DNA from: Acidobacteriota bacterium
Lineage (GTDB): Bacteria > Acidobacteriota > Blastocatellia > Pyrinomonadales > Pyrinomonadaceae
NCBI GenBank assembly: GCA_016703965.1
Contig: JADJBB010000021.1
Location: forward strand, 1,302,001 to 1,366,000
DNA: 64,000 nt
Direction of reading: 5' to 3'
Under the pieces are notes generated by a model. It was not told where the DNA came from. It saw only the letters and a list, made by a program, of their open reading frames with translations, and did not search any database. Positions 36,362-45,353 of this stretch are shown here, one piece after another. Both the position numbers and the translations under genes were made by a program. Position 1 is the stretch's first letter. Each line of letters begins with the position of its first letter.

Positions 36362-39009
36362 CTTTTTGTCACGATGCTTTGCCAGTTTACGAGTACGGTT
36401 ACGGGTTGGGTGTCGGCTCCGGGGTCTTTCTTACGTTCGGTCACGAAGAAACGCGATCCGTCGCGTGTTGCGTCATAACTCGCCCGGGTTCCTAGGCCGC
36501 CTCGGGGATCGATCGTGGTTTTGAAGAGAGCCTTTGGCGTCCCGGCCTTAAGTACGCCGCCCGTTTCCTCGACCGTGACCGACATCATGCTGCCATCCGG
36601 AGCGATAAAATATAGCTCGCGGCCGTCACGACGCCATCGCGGCTGGACACCGCCAATGTCCCCCGAAATTCGTATTTTCTGCCCGCCGTTCGGAAAGGCT
36701 TCGATGAAGATGATCTTGTCGCTTTCCGAATTCTCGGAATAAACGTAGGCCAGCCAACGCTCGTCAGGCGAGAGTGCGGGCTGCGTTTCGTTCCCCGTTG
36801 AATGGGCGAAAGACGCATCTTCACCAGTCGAGGACCGGATCCAAATATCCCGGTTTCCATCCCTTATTCGGAAACCGAGGGCCCGGCCGTCACTGATCAT
36901 TTGGGTAATGAAGGGGAAACCACCACCCTTTGCTTCAATAACCGTCTTTTCGGATCCACCGTTCATAGGTTTCTCAACTACGCCGACCGACCGCCTGATA
37001 AACAGAACCGCACTTCCATCGGATTTCCACATAGGGTTATACACATTAGTCGGCTTTCCCGAGGCGTACATTCGCCCGGTGCCGCGCACTGTGTCAAACA
37101 GCCAGATGTCTCCGCCCCGTTGGAGCGCGATCATTGAATCATCAGGAGAAAATAACGGGTTGCGCGCGTCGCCGGGTTCACCGGCAACCGTTCGCGTGCC
37201 GTCGCGCGAGTACCAGGCGATCTCCCGCACTACCTCGGACCCGCTTCGAAATGCTATCAGCCCATTTGCAGCGATGCTGAAATTCGTGCCCGTAGCGCCG
37301 GTGTGTCTGCCGATGTCGGCGACCGGTACGGGCTCGCCCGAAAGCTTGAAAGAGCCGGGGTTGAAAACTTGAGCTTTGATCCCGCCATCGAGAACGAAAA
37401 AGAGATAGCCGTCGGCGTATTTAGGTTCAGACCCGTCAGCCCGGATATCTTTGGTCTCATCAGTCGTAAGATCGCCAACCTTAATGGCCTGCCCGCTCCC
37501 ACCTAACTCACCGAGTCCCGAAAACAGGAAATACCTGCCGTCCGGTAAAAAGAACGGCCTGAATCCTTGTTGCGGCAGATCCGATGGGAGTGATTTGCCA
37601 TCGGCGTTGACGCGTCTGAGCGGCACACCCGATTCGGTCGCAAAAACGATCACGCCGCCGGCATTCCATGTGCCTCCCTTGCGGCCTCCTTTGACATCGC
37701 AGATCACCCGCGACCGACCGGTAACGAGGTTGATCGCTCGAAGACGATCGGCCGTAAAATAGGCTATCTCGGCCCCATCCGGCGACCAGAACGGAGCCAC
37801 CGCACCTTCTGAATCCGCAACCATCTGACTCTCGCCGCTCGCCAATATCCGCAGCCATAGATGGGGCTTATCCTTTTCTTGTTCGGCCGTAAAAGCCAGC
37901 CGCGAACCGTCCGGCGAAAGGGAACTTGTCACATTCGTCGTCCACCCCGCCGGAGCCGCAACGTCAAGCGTGACAAACGGCGGCGGTGCCGGTGCCGGCC
38001 TGAGCAATGTCCACGCACCAAACGAGATCAGGATCAAGGCCAACACGCCAGCCACGATCCAGGGGATCCGGGCTTTCCAAGGCGACCTGTCCGTGTCAGT
38101 ACCGATCGCACTGACCGCTGTCGTCATGTTGGTTCCCGACGAACTCGTCGGTGCCGACAGAGACTCGAGCGCAAAACCAAGATCAGCCGTAGATTGAAAG
38201 CGCCTTTCCGGCTTCTTTTCCAAACAACGCCGCACGATCCGCTCAAGCGACGGGCTGATGTTCGGATTCGATTCCGTCATCTCCGGCGGCTCTTCTTTGA
38301 CGATCGCCGACATCGTTTCAGCCAGCGATTCCTCCTGAAACGCCCGTCTGCCCGTGATCATCTCGTAAAGGATCAACCCAAACGAAAAGATATCCGAACG
38401 GTGATCGGTTTGTTGGCCGCGTACCTGCTCGGGCGACATATAGCCGACGGTGCCCATAACGACGCCCGGGTTGGTGAGAGCTTTCCGCGTTGCATCTTCG
38501 TTGCCCGTCTGGCCGCCCGCTGACGCAGGCGGTTCTGACAGTTTTGCCAGGCCGAAGTCGAGGATCTTTACTCGGTCGTTTTTGGTGATGAAGAGGTTCT
38601 CAGGCTTGAGGTCGCGATGGACGATGCCTTTTTCGTGAGCTGCCGACAGGCCAGAGACGATCTGCTGGGCATATTCCGTTACTTTCCGCAGTGGTATCGT
38701 GCCCTCATCCAGACGCTGACGAAGCTCTTCGCCCTGGAGCAGCTCGGCGACGATGAAGGGCGAGCCGTCGTGTTCCCCGATGTCGTAGACGGTGAGGATG
38801 TTCGGGTGATTGAGCGCTGAGGTCGCTTTGGCCTCCTGTTCAAACCGCCGCAGCCGGTCTTCGTCGGCGGACATTTCCGGTGGTAAAACCTTTATAGCGA
38901 CTTCGCGGTCTAGCCGGGAATCGTGGGCTTTGTACACCTCGCCCATTCCACCCGCACCGATAGCGGAGATGATCTTGTAATGCGACAGTTCTTGGCCGAT
39001 TGTGAGCAT
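36358..39009 (-). CDS. transmembrane Ser/Thr protein kinase with TolB/PD40 propeller sensor
   Basis: The cytoplasmic kinase domain (residues about 1-270) has GAGGMGEV, AIKVL, HRDLKPEN, DFGLAKL and SDIFSFG motifs, so all catalytic residues are present. A transmembrane helix lies near residue 320 (IPWIVAGVLALILISFGAW). An extracytoplasmic PD40/TolB propeller follows to the end. The ATG at 39009 (MLTIGQELSHYKI) matches the family start; an ATG at 39072 adds 21 unlikely residues. A palindromic repeat (38513-38539) is inserted in frame after DFGLAKL, encoding EPPASAGG in the activation-segment region. It is divergent from the tricorn-like gene. Confidence 0.93.
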   Translation of the reverse strand: MLTIGQELSHYKIISAIGAGGMGEVYKAHDSRLDREVAIKVLPPEMSADEDRLRRFEQEAKATSALNHPNILTVYDIGEHDGSPFIVAELLQGEELRQRLDEGTIPLRKVTEYAQQIVSGLSAAHEKGIVHRDLKPENLFITKNDRVKILDFGLAKLSEPPASAGGQTGNEDATRKALTNPGVVMGTVGYMSPEQVRGQQTDHRSDIFSFGLILYEMITGRRAFQEESLAETMSAIVKEEPPEMTESNPNISPSLERIVRRCLEKKPERRFQSTADLGFALESLSAPTSSSGTNMTTAVSAIGTDTDRSPWKARIPWIVAGVLALILISFGAWTLLRPAPAPPPFVTLDVAAPAGWTTNVTSSLSPDGSRLAFTAEQEKDKPHLWLRILASGESQMVADSEGAVAPFWSPDGAEIAYFTADRLRAINLVTGRSRVICDVKGGRKGGTWNAGGVIVFATESGVPLRRVNADGKSLPSDLPQQGFRPFFLPDGRYFLFSGLGELGGSGQAIKVGDLTTDETKDIRADGSEPKYADGYLFFVLDGGIKAQVFNPGSFKLSGEPVPVADIGRHTGATGTNFSIAANGLIAFRSGSEVVREIAWYSRDGTRTVAGEPGDARNPLFSPDDSMIALQRGGDIWLFDTVRGTGRMYASGKPTNVYNPMWKSDGSAVLFIRRSVGVVEKPMNGGSEKTVIEAKGGGFPFITQMISDGRALGFRIRDGNRDIWIRSSTGEDASFAHSTGNETQPALSPDERWLAYVYSENSESDKIIFIEAFPNGGQKIRISGDIGGVQPRWRRDGRELYFIAPDGSMMSVTVEETGGVLKAGTPKALFKTTIDPRGGLGTRASYDATRDGSRFFVTERKKDPGADTQPVTVLVNWQSIVTKR
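38513..38539. repeat. in-frame REP-like palindrome in the kinase gene
   Basis: CCGCCCGC-TGAC-GCAGGCGG forms an 8-bp hairpin with one mismatch, followed by TTCTGAC. The same head and hairpin occur repeatedly in the acyl-CoA synthetase gene. It encodes SEPPASAGG just after the DFG motif. Confidence 0.8.
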
Positions 39010-39137
39010 TTTGTTTTTAGATTCCGCGAAGTATAGCACGTCTTTGAGTGAATGAAGGGTTCTATCGCTCACGGTTATGAGCGGTTCATGTTAAAATTCC
39101 TCAAACTTTTCTATTCAATTTGTTCGGAGGAAGATCG

Positions 39138-42100
39138 ATGTTTAATCGCACCTTGAAAGCGCGTGCTGTGTTTTTGTCTGCTGTGGTTATCGCAGTGGGC
39201 GTTTTTTGTGTTTCGGCCCAAACGGGTGGCACGCGGATGTTGCGGATGCCGACGGTGAGCGAGACGCAGATCGCTTTTGCTTATGCGCAGAATATCTGGA
39301 CGGTGCCGCGTGCGGGCGGGGCTGCGAGGCGTCTAACGAGCTTTCATGGGCAGACGTCGAATCCGCATTTTTCGCCGGATGGGAAGTGGATCGCATTCAG
39401 CGGCGAGTACGCAGGGAATCAGGATGTTTACGTCGTTTCAGCCGAGGGCGGCGAGCCGAAGCGGTTGACGTGGCATCCGGGCGGCGATGCGGTGCAGGGA
39501 TGGACGCCGGATGGGAAGAGCATTATGTTTGCTTCGGCACGGGCGACCTGGTCGCCGAGTGGGGCACCGAAATTCTGGACCGTTCCGGCAACCGGTGGCG
39601 TGGAAGAGCCGATGGCTCTGCCGCGGGCTTTTCAGGGGAAGATCTCGGCTGACGGCTCGCACATCGCTTATCGGATGAATAATTCCTGGGACGACGAACG
39701 CCGCAACTATCGCGGCGGCCAGAACCGTCCGATCTGGATCGTCGATACCAAAACCTGGGAACTCGTCTCGCCGCCCTGGACAGATTCGAAGGATCTTGAG
39801 CCGGTTTGGATCGGTGGCACGGTCTTTTTTATCTCCGACCGCGACGGAGTTCAGAACGTGTGGTCGTTCGATCCGGTAAGCAAGAAGCTCGCTCAGGTGA
39901 CGAAATATCGCGATCTCGACGTCAAGACGATGGATTCGGGAGCGGGAACGATCGTTTTTGAACAGGCCGGCTACATTCACGAACTCGACCCGAAAAGCGG
40001 CAAAGACGGCGTGGTCAGTATCACGGCAACCGGCGATTTCCCATGGATGATGCCGCGTTGGGAAGACGTTGCGGCGCGAATGACGAACATCTCACTCTCG
40101 CCGACCGGCAAACGTGTGCTCGTTGAGGCACGAGGCGAGGTTTTCACGATCCCGGCGGAAAAGGGCGATGTGCGAAATCTCACCAATTCGAGCGGTGCTG
40201 CTGAACGTGATCCGGCGTGGTCGGCTGACGGCAAATCCATCGCGTATTTTAGCGACAGATCGGGCGAATACAGCCTCTTCATAGAATCCGCCGACGGGCT
40301 CACGCCGCCTCGCGAGATCGCAATTAAAAACCCTAAGCATTATTACACTGTGTCTTGGTCGCCTGATTCGAAAAAGATCATGGCTACGGATACGGATCTA
40401 AAACTGTGGGTCTTCGACGTCGCGAGCGGTGCCGCCAAACTGGTGGGCAGCGACCCGACGATGGTTCCGGCGCGAACAATGAACCCAACGTGGAGCCCCG
40501 ACTCGAAATGGGTGGCCTATGCGTCGCACCTTAGGTCGATGTACAAGGCGATCTTTATCAGTAACGTCGAAACGGGCGAATCGAAACAGATCACCGATGG
40601 CCTCGCAGATGCGACGTTCCCGGTTTGGGATGCGAGCGGCAAATACCTTTGGTTTTTGGCATCGACCGATTTTGGACTGCGTTCGCAGTGGCTCGATATG
40701 ACCTCGTATGACCGTGAAGAGAATTTCGGGCTTTACGCTATTGTACTGAAAAAAGGTGAGCCGAGCCCGCTGCTTCCCGAGAGTGATGAGGATAAGGGAA
40801 TTAGTTCCGCTCCGGCTGCGGGCGGCGACGGTGCAGGACGCGGGCGTGGTCCGGTTACAGTTCAACTCGATCTCGACGGCATCGGGAAGCGGATAATCTC
40901 GATCCCGGGCGTTCCCGAACGGCAATATTCGAGCCTCGAGGCCGGAGCCGATGGAACTGTGTTTTATCTCGAAGCTTCGGGACCGGGCGGAGCCGGAAAT
41001 ACGCTGCACCGATACCGCTTGAGCGACCGCAAGGCGGCTCCGTTTGCGAGCGGCGTTGCGGCGTTTGCCGTAAGTGCGGACGGCAAGAAGCTTGTTTATC
41101 GCGCAGGCGGCGGAGGCGGCGGAGCAGGCGGCCAGGGCGGAACACCGCCGGCACCATCATTATTTCTCGTCGACGCAGACAAAACAGCTCCGCAGCCGGG
41201 AACCGGGCGGTTGAATTACTCGCTGCGCATGTACCTCAATCCGAAAGAGGAATTCAAACAGATCTTTAACGAAGGCTGGCGCAATCAGCGTGATTATCTG
41301 TACGTGCCGAATATGCACGGCAGCGACTGGCCGAAGCAGAAAGAGATCTACGGAGTGATGCTGCCGTACGTAATGCATCGTGCGGATCTCAATTACCTCA
41401 TGGACATGATGGGAGCCGAGATCGCGATCGGCCACAGCTACGTTCGCGGCGGAGACATGCCCGAAGTGCCGAATGTCGCGGGCGGGTTGCTCGGAGCCGA
41501 TTTTGTCATAGACAGCGGACGGTACAAGGTCGCACGCATCTACGACAACGAGAGCTGGAATCCCGACCTGCGTTCGCCGCTCGCCGTGCCGGGAGCGAAT
41601 GTGAACGCCGGTGATTACATCCTCGCGATCAATGGTGTTGAGCTAAAAGCACCAGACAACATCTACCGGCTGCTCGATGGCACCGCGAATCGTCAGATCT
41701 CGCTCACTGTCAACGACAAGCCGTCCATGGACGGATCGCGCAGCGTAACCGTCGTTCCCGTTGCTAACGAGCAAGCTTTACGCACGCGTGCATGGGTTGA
41801 GGCGAACCGGCGGACGGTGGATAAGCTTTCCGACGGGCAGCTCGCTTACGTCTATATTCCGAACACCGGCCAGCCGGGCTACACGAGCTTTAACCGATAC
41901 TATTTTTCGCAGCAGGATAAGAAAGGTGCGGTCATCGACGAGCGCTTCAACGGCGGCGGTTCGGCGGCGGATTATATTATCGACGTGCTGCAGCGTGATT
42001 TTGACGGCTACTTTAACAACGTGGCCGGTGATCGATATCCGTTCACGAGCCCCGCAGCCGGGATCTGGGGGCCGAAGGTAATGATCATCAACGAAATGGC

Positions 42101-42458
42101 TGGTTCGGGCGGCGATCTGATGCCGTGGATGTTCAGGAATCGCAAGATCGGTTTGCTTGTCGGTAAGCGAACCTGGGGCGGTTTGGTTCACACCGCGGAT
42201 ACGCCTGGGTTTATTGACGGCGGTTCGATGATCGCTCCGCGCGGCGGATTCTTCACACGCGACAACAAATGGGCGGTCGAAAACGAAGGCGTCGGCCCCG
42301 ACGTTGACGTCGAAAACTGGCCCAAGGACGTCATTGCCGGCCGCGACCCGCAACTCGAACGAGCGGTGCAGGAAGCGTTGCGAATGCTTAAAGAAAAACC
42401 GGTAGTCAGGGCCGACAAAGAACCGCCGTCACCAACGTGGGGAACGAGGAAACCTTAA
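39138..42458 (+). CDS. tricorn-protease-like secreted peptidase (S41 core, PDZ, PD40 propeller)
   Basis: A signal peptide ends VSAQ. An N-terminal PD40/WD40-like propeller (repeated FSPDGKWIAF-type strands) spans roughly residues 45-520, with a Gly-rich insert (about 555-680). A tricorn C1 region, a PDZ domain (GDYILAINGVEL near 835) and an S41-type catalytic core follow. The core has EMAGSGGD (nucleophile Ser near 989) and VGKRTWGG. Tricorn-like proteases degrade peptides; the signal peptide places this one in the periplasm. GGAGGAAG precedes the ATG at 39138. Confidence 0.92.
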   Translation: MFNRTLKARAVFLSAVVIAVGVFCVSAQTGGTRMLRMPTVSETQIAFAYAQNIWTVPRAGGAARRLTSFHGQTSNPHFSPDGKWIAFSGEYAGNQDVYVVSAEGGEPKRLTWHPGGDAVQGWTPDGKSIMFASARATWSPSGAPKFWTVPATGGVEEPMALPRAFQGKISADGSHIAYRMNNSWDDERRNYRGGQNRPIWIVDTKTWELVSPPWTDSKDLEPVWIGGTVFFISDRDGVQNVWSFDPVSKKLAQVTKYRDLDVKTMDSGAGTIVFEQAGYIHELDPKSGKDGVVSITATGDFPWMMPRWEDVAARMTNISLSPTGKRVLVEARGEVFTIPAEKGDVRNLTNSSGAAERDPAWSADGKSIAYFSDRSGEYSLFIESADGLTPPREIAIKNPKHYYTVSWSPDSKKIMATDTDLKLWVFDVASGAAKLVGSDPTMVPARTMNPTWSPDSKWVAYASHLRSMYKAIFISNVETGESKQITDGLADATFPVWDASGKYLWFLASTDFGLRSQWLDMTSYDREENFGLYAIVLKKGEPSPLLPESDEDKGISSAPAAGGDGAGRGRGPVTVQLDLDGIGKRIISIPGVPERQYSSLEAGADGTVFYLEASGPGGAGNTLHRYRLSDRKAAPFASGVAAFAVSADGKKLVYRAGGGGGGAGGQGGTPPAPSLFLVDADKTAPQPGTGRLNYSLRMYLNPKEEFKQIFNEGWRNQRDYLYVPNMHGSDWPKQKEIYGVMLPYVMHRADLNYLMDMMGAEIAIGHSYVRGGDMPEVPNVAGGLLGADFVIDSGRYKVARIYDNESWNPDLRSPLAVPGANVNAGDYILAINGVELKAPDNIYRLLDGTANRQISLTVNDKPSMDGSRSVTVVPVANEQALRTRAWVEANRRTVDKLSDGQLAYVYIPNTGQPGYTSFNRYYFSQQDKKGAVIDERFNGGGSAADYIIDVLQRDFDGYFNNVAGDRYPFTSPAAGIWGPKVMIINEMAGSGGDLMPWMFRNRKIGLLVGKRTWGGLVHTADTPGFIDGGSMIAPRGGFFTRDNKWAVENEGVGPDVDVENWPKDVIAGRDPQLERAVQEALRMLKEKPVVRADKEPPSPTWGTRKP

Positions 42459-42489
42459 ATAGTTAACAGTGAATAGTTAATAGTGAATA
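42457..42489 (+). repeat. short direct repeats
   Basis: AGTTAACAGTGAATAGTTAATAG followed by TGAATAGTG: imperfect copies of a GTGAATAGTTAAT unit directly after the tricorn-like gene stop, abutting the terminator palindrome. Part of the window's dispersed small-repeat population. Confidence 0.6.
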
Positions 42490-42528
42490 GTGAAAAAGGG
42501 TAGGAGCTGAGCTCTTACCCTTTTTCAC
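42490..42528. terminator. bidirectional terminator between convergent genes
   Basis: GTGAAAAAGGGTA ... TACCCTTTTTCAC is an almost perfect 39-base palindrome with A and T tracts on both sides. It can serve both the tricorn-like gene (+) and mglA (-). Confidence 0.85.
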
Positions 42529-42547
42529 AATTACAATGTTAGACGTT

Positions 42548-43132
<585 letters not shown>

Positions 43133-43203
43133 AGTGATTTTGGATTTTGGATTTTCGATTTTGGATTTCAATCAAAAATCCAAAATCTAAGATCTAAAAT
43201 CAA
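43133..43203. repeat. inverted AAAATCCAAAATC-type repeat between mglB and mglA
   Basis: GATTTTGGATTTTGGATTTTC on one side and AATCCAAAATCTAAGATC on the other form an AT-rich hairpin. It lies exactly between the mglB stop and the mglA start, leaving mglA without a visible ribosome site. Confidence 0.75.
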
Positions 43204-43682
43204 CTAAATAGGCTGTCAATATCTTCGTCTGTGATCTCAGAAAAGAACGAATTCTGGTTTACACGGAAATTTGCCGAGTCGACGGTTGCCTCGTCGAGGA
43301 TCGATGCGACCTCGAAGCTGCCGCGTTTCGTGCGAATTTTCACAAGGCTCAGAGTCGAGCGTTCATCAAAAACGACGACGAGCAAAGCACGGCCAATGAT
43401 AGAAATAAAAATACTCTCTCGTTCGCCTTCGTGGAAAACGCTCGGGAACGTGTCTTCGCCGATCAGCTTTGCCATCGAGCTGGTCGCGGCAACGTTACCG
43501 GCAGCCAGACTCGCAAAACTCGTCGTGTCCATATCGCCGATCTCGCCATGAAAGGCAATCGGCTGGCCGTCACGGTCGATCAAAAAGACGACACGGGCCG
43601 CGCACTCAACACGCAGCCGCTCTAAAACGGTCTTCAGCTTTACAAACTGATGTTCTTGCAAAATAAAAGGCGTTTCTGCCAT
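43200..43682 (-). CDS. mglB: roadblock/LC7 domain protein (MglB-like)
   Basis: 160 residues with a single roadblock fold: VVFLIDRDGQPIAFHGEIGDMD, then SFASLAAGNVAATSSMAKLIGE and VVVFDERSTLSLVKIRTKR. Such proteins are GTPase-activating or positioning partners of MglA. The acidic C-terminal tail (ITDEDIDSLFS) is typical. The order mglB-mglA on the same strand supports the pairing. Confidence 0.9.
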   Translation of the reverse strand: MAETPFILQEHQFVKLKTVLERLRVECAARVVFLIDRDGQPIAFHGEIGDMDTTSFASLAAGNVAATSSMAKLIGEDTFPSVFHEGERESIFISIIGRALLVVVFDERSTLSLVKIRTKRGSFEVASILDEATVDSANFRVNQNSFFSEITDEDIDSLFS

Positions 43683-43845
43683 TTTGGGTATCTCGTGCCG
43701 AAAAAAGCCGACGAAGGTTAGTGTATATCCTGGTGTTTTGTATTGGCAAAGCGGCCGAAAGGTCCCGGACTAGCCGCAAAACTAAATTTAACACAGGCAT
43801 ATGTTTATCAGCAAGGTTTTTTTCGGATTTTGCAGCGCGAAAGTT

Positions 43846-43987
43846 GTTTACCCGCGAAATACGCGAAAGGTCGCGAAAAAGAAATCCGTCTCGTTTTTAC
43901 GCGTAGTGACAATCAGCATATTCTGCTGAGCAGGAGCACCTGTTTATTCGTGTTGTTCGCGCGGTTTCGCGTATTTCCCGGGCAAAC
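43846..43987. repeat. inverted repeat in the mglB-DUF488 gap
   Basis: The left arm GTTTACCCGCGAAATACGCG at 43846 and the right arm CGCGTATTTCCCGGGCAAAC near 43987 are near-perfect reverse complements. They enclose about 95 bases with further CGCGAAA units. The gap 43683-43995 contains nothing else I recognise. Confidence 0.75.
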
Positions 43988-43995
43988 GCTTACTC

Positions 43996-44448
43996 CTACC
44001 AAATCGACGGCACCGCGGATTCGTCAAACTCGATAGACTCACCGTTCGGCAAGATGTGAATGATCTGCGAAACGCCCTTCGCCCGGAGCATTGGAGCTAG
44101 CATTCCGACGCGGTGGCAGTTGGCTCGCGGGATCTTGTGGTCAGACAGCGGCTTTGATTCCGAACACATCATCACAGTTTTCAGATCCGAAGCGATCTCG
44201 ATGATGCGCCTCACGCCCCATTCGACGTCTTCGGGCTTTGGCTTATTCTTCCCGCCAGTTTCGGGAATATGCTCGTAACCGATGGCGTTATCGCGCAGCA
44301 ATTCCGCCAAAACCAGCCCATTGAACTGAGGCCACCGCGACCGCGCAAACGCCCTTACATCGCACACAAATTCGATCTCGTGTTTTTGCAACAGTTCGAG
44401 AAAGTATGCGAAAGGATGACGGCCGTGGCCGATGGTAAAGATTCTCAT
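43996..44448 (-). CDS. DUF488 family protein
   Basis: 150 residues. It has the family landmarks FTIGHGRHPFAYFLELL at the start, CDVRAFARSRWPQFN, and the CSESKPLSDHKIPRANCHR region with conserved Cys and His. The function of the family is unknown. Its start overlaps the CHAD gene stop by four bases (ATGA), so it is translationally coupled. Confidence 0.9.
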   Translation of the reverse strand: MRIFTIGHGRHPFAYFLELLQKHEIEFVCDVRAFARSRWPQFNGLVLAELLRDNAIGYEHIPETGGKNKPKPEDVEWGVRRIIEIASDLKTVMMCSESKPLSDHKIPRANCHRVGMLAPMLRAKGVSQIIHILPNGESIEFDESAVPSIW

Positions 44449-45353
44449 CTGGACAGTATCGACAGGAGTTTAGCCTTCAGATCGGAGGACTTAGAATCTT
44501 TCCATAGCTCCAGAGCTTGTGTATATTCATCGGCGCGAAGGCGGTGAAAATCGGCGATCAGCCATTCGGCAGCTTCCCGATCGCTCTTCAACTCTGAATC
44601 GATCTGGTCGATCCAATGGTCGCAATCGTGAACAGAACCAAGACATGACTGGATCTTTTTTAGTTTCCTGACAAAAGAGCTTGCTTCGTCCCCGAGGCAT
44701 GGGGCGAGCAGTTCCAAACCATAACGCAGGCGTTTTGCGGATATACGCAATTTGTGAAGGCCATTCGCATCCTGCGGTTCGTACAAGGCTTTGGTACGCA
44801 CGAGAAATTCGTCGAGGGATCTGTGAAGAAACTCGGTACTGGCCTCGCGAAAACTTGTGCCTTGTGACGCTTCTTTCTTTCCAAGAGATCCGAATGCCTC
44901 AGCCGCTAACTTATCAAGATCGGATACTGCTTCCTGAGTTAACTTTGCAGCTAAGAGTTGGTGTTCTTTTGAACGAGAATCCCGGAGCGTGGAGGTCAGG
45001 GTTTCTATTCCCGATCTGATCGAGTCATTCGGCGCTCGCGACGCTGTGTTCAAGAGAGCGTCGATGGCAACGTCGATATCTCGAATCGTTCCTAGAGTTT
45101 TCGCAAGTTTTTTGGCGTCCTCTTTTAACCGCTTCTGATGCTTCTTCCTGAATAGATGCGAAAGATCGCGAAATGCCGAGCGGAACCGACGCGATGAAAC
45201 CCGCATGTCGTGGACGCCGTCAATACCGTCGAGCTTCGTCGCGGCCTCGCGGAAACCCATCATTTCGTCATATCGAGCCTTCAGTACGACCGCCGCCATC
45301 GCCGCCGCATTGGCATCGCAGTCGAGAGATTCGATCGGTTTCGCCTTTGCCAT
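44445..45353 (-). CDS. CHAD domain protein
   Basis: An all-helical CHAD domain spans most of 302 residues. It shows the conserved basic/His signature VHDMRVSSRRFRSAFR near the N-terminus and LHKLRISAKRLRYGLELL near the middle. CHAD domains bind polyphosphate. No CYTH triphosphatase is fused or adjacent. It sits between the synthetase gene (stop overlaps this start as TAATG) and the DUF488 gene, so the three form one tight operon. Confidence 0.92.
   Translation of the reverse strand: MAKAKPIESLDCDANAAAMAAVVLKARYDEMMGFREAATKLDGIDGVHDMRVSSRRFRSAFRDLSHLFRKKHQKRLKEDAKKLAKTLGTIRDIDVAIDALLNTASRAPNDSIRSGIETLTSTLRDSRSKEHQLLAAKLTQEAVSDLDKLAAEAFGSLGKKEASQGTSFREASTEFLHRSLDEFLVRTKALYEPQDANGLHKLRISAKRLRYGLELLAPCLGDEASSFVRKLKKIQSCLGSVHDCDHWIDQIDSELKSDREAAEWLIADFHRLRADEYTQALELWKDSKSSDLKAKLLSILSR

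Noticed and set aside
43721..44036. Short genes in the mglB-DUF488 gap
   Set aside because: The sequence is dominated by an inverted CGCGAAA repeat; the frames have no ribosome site or domain.
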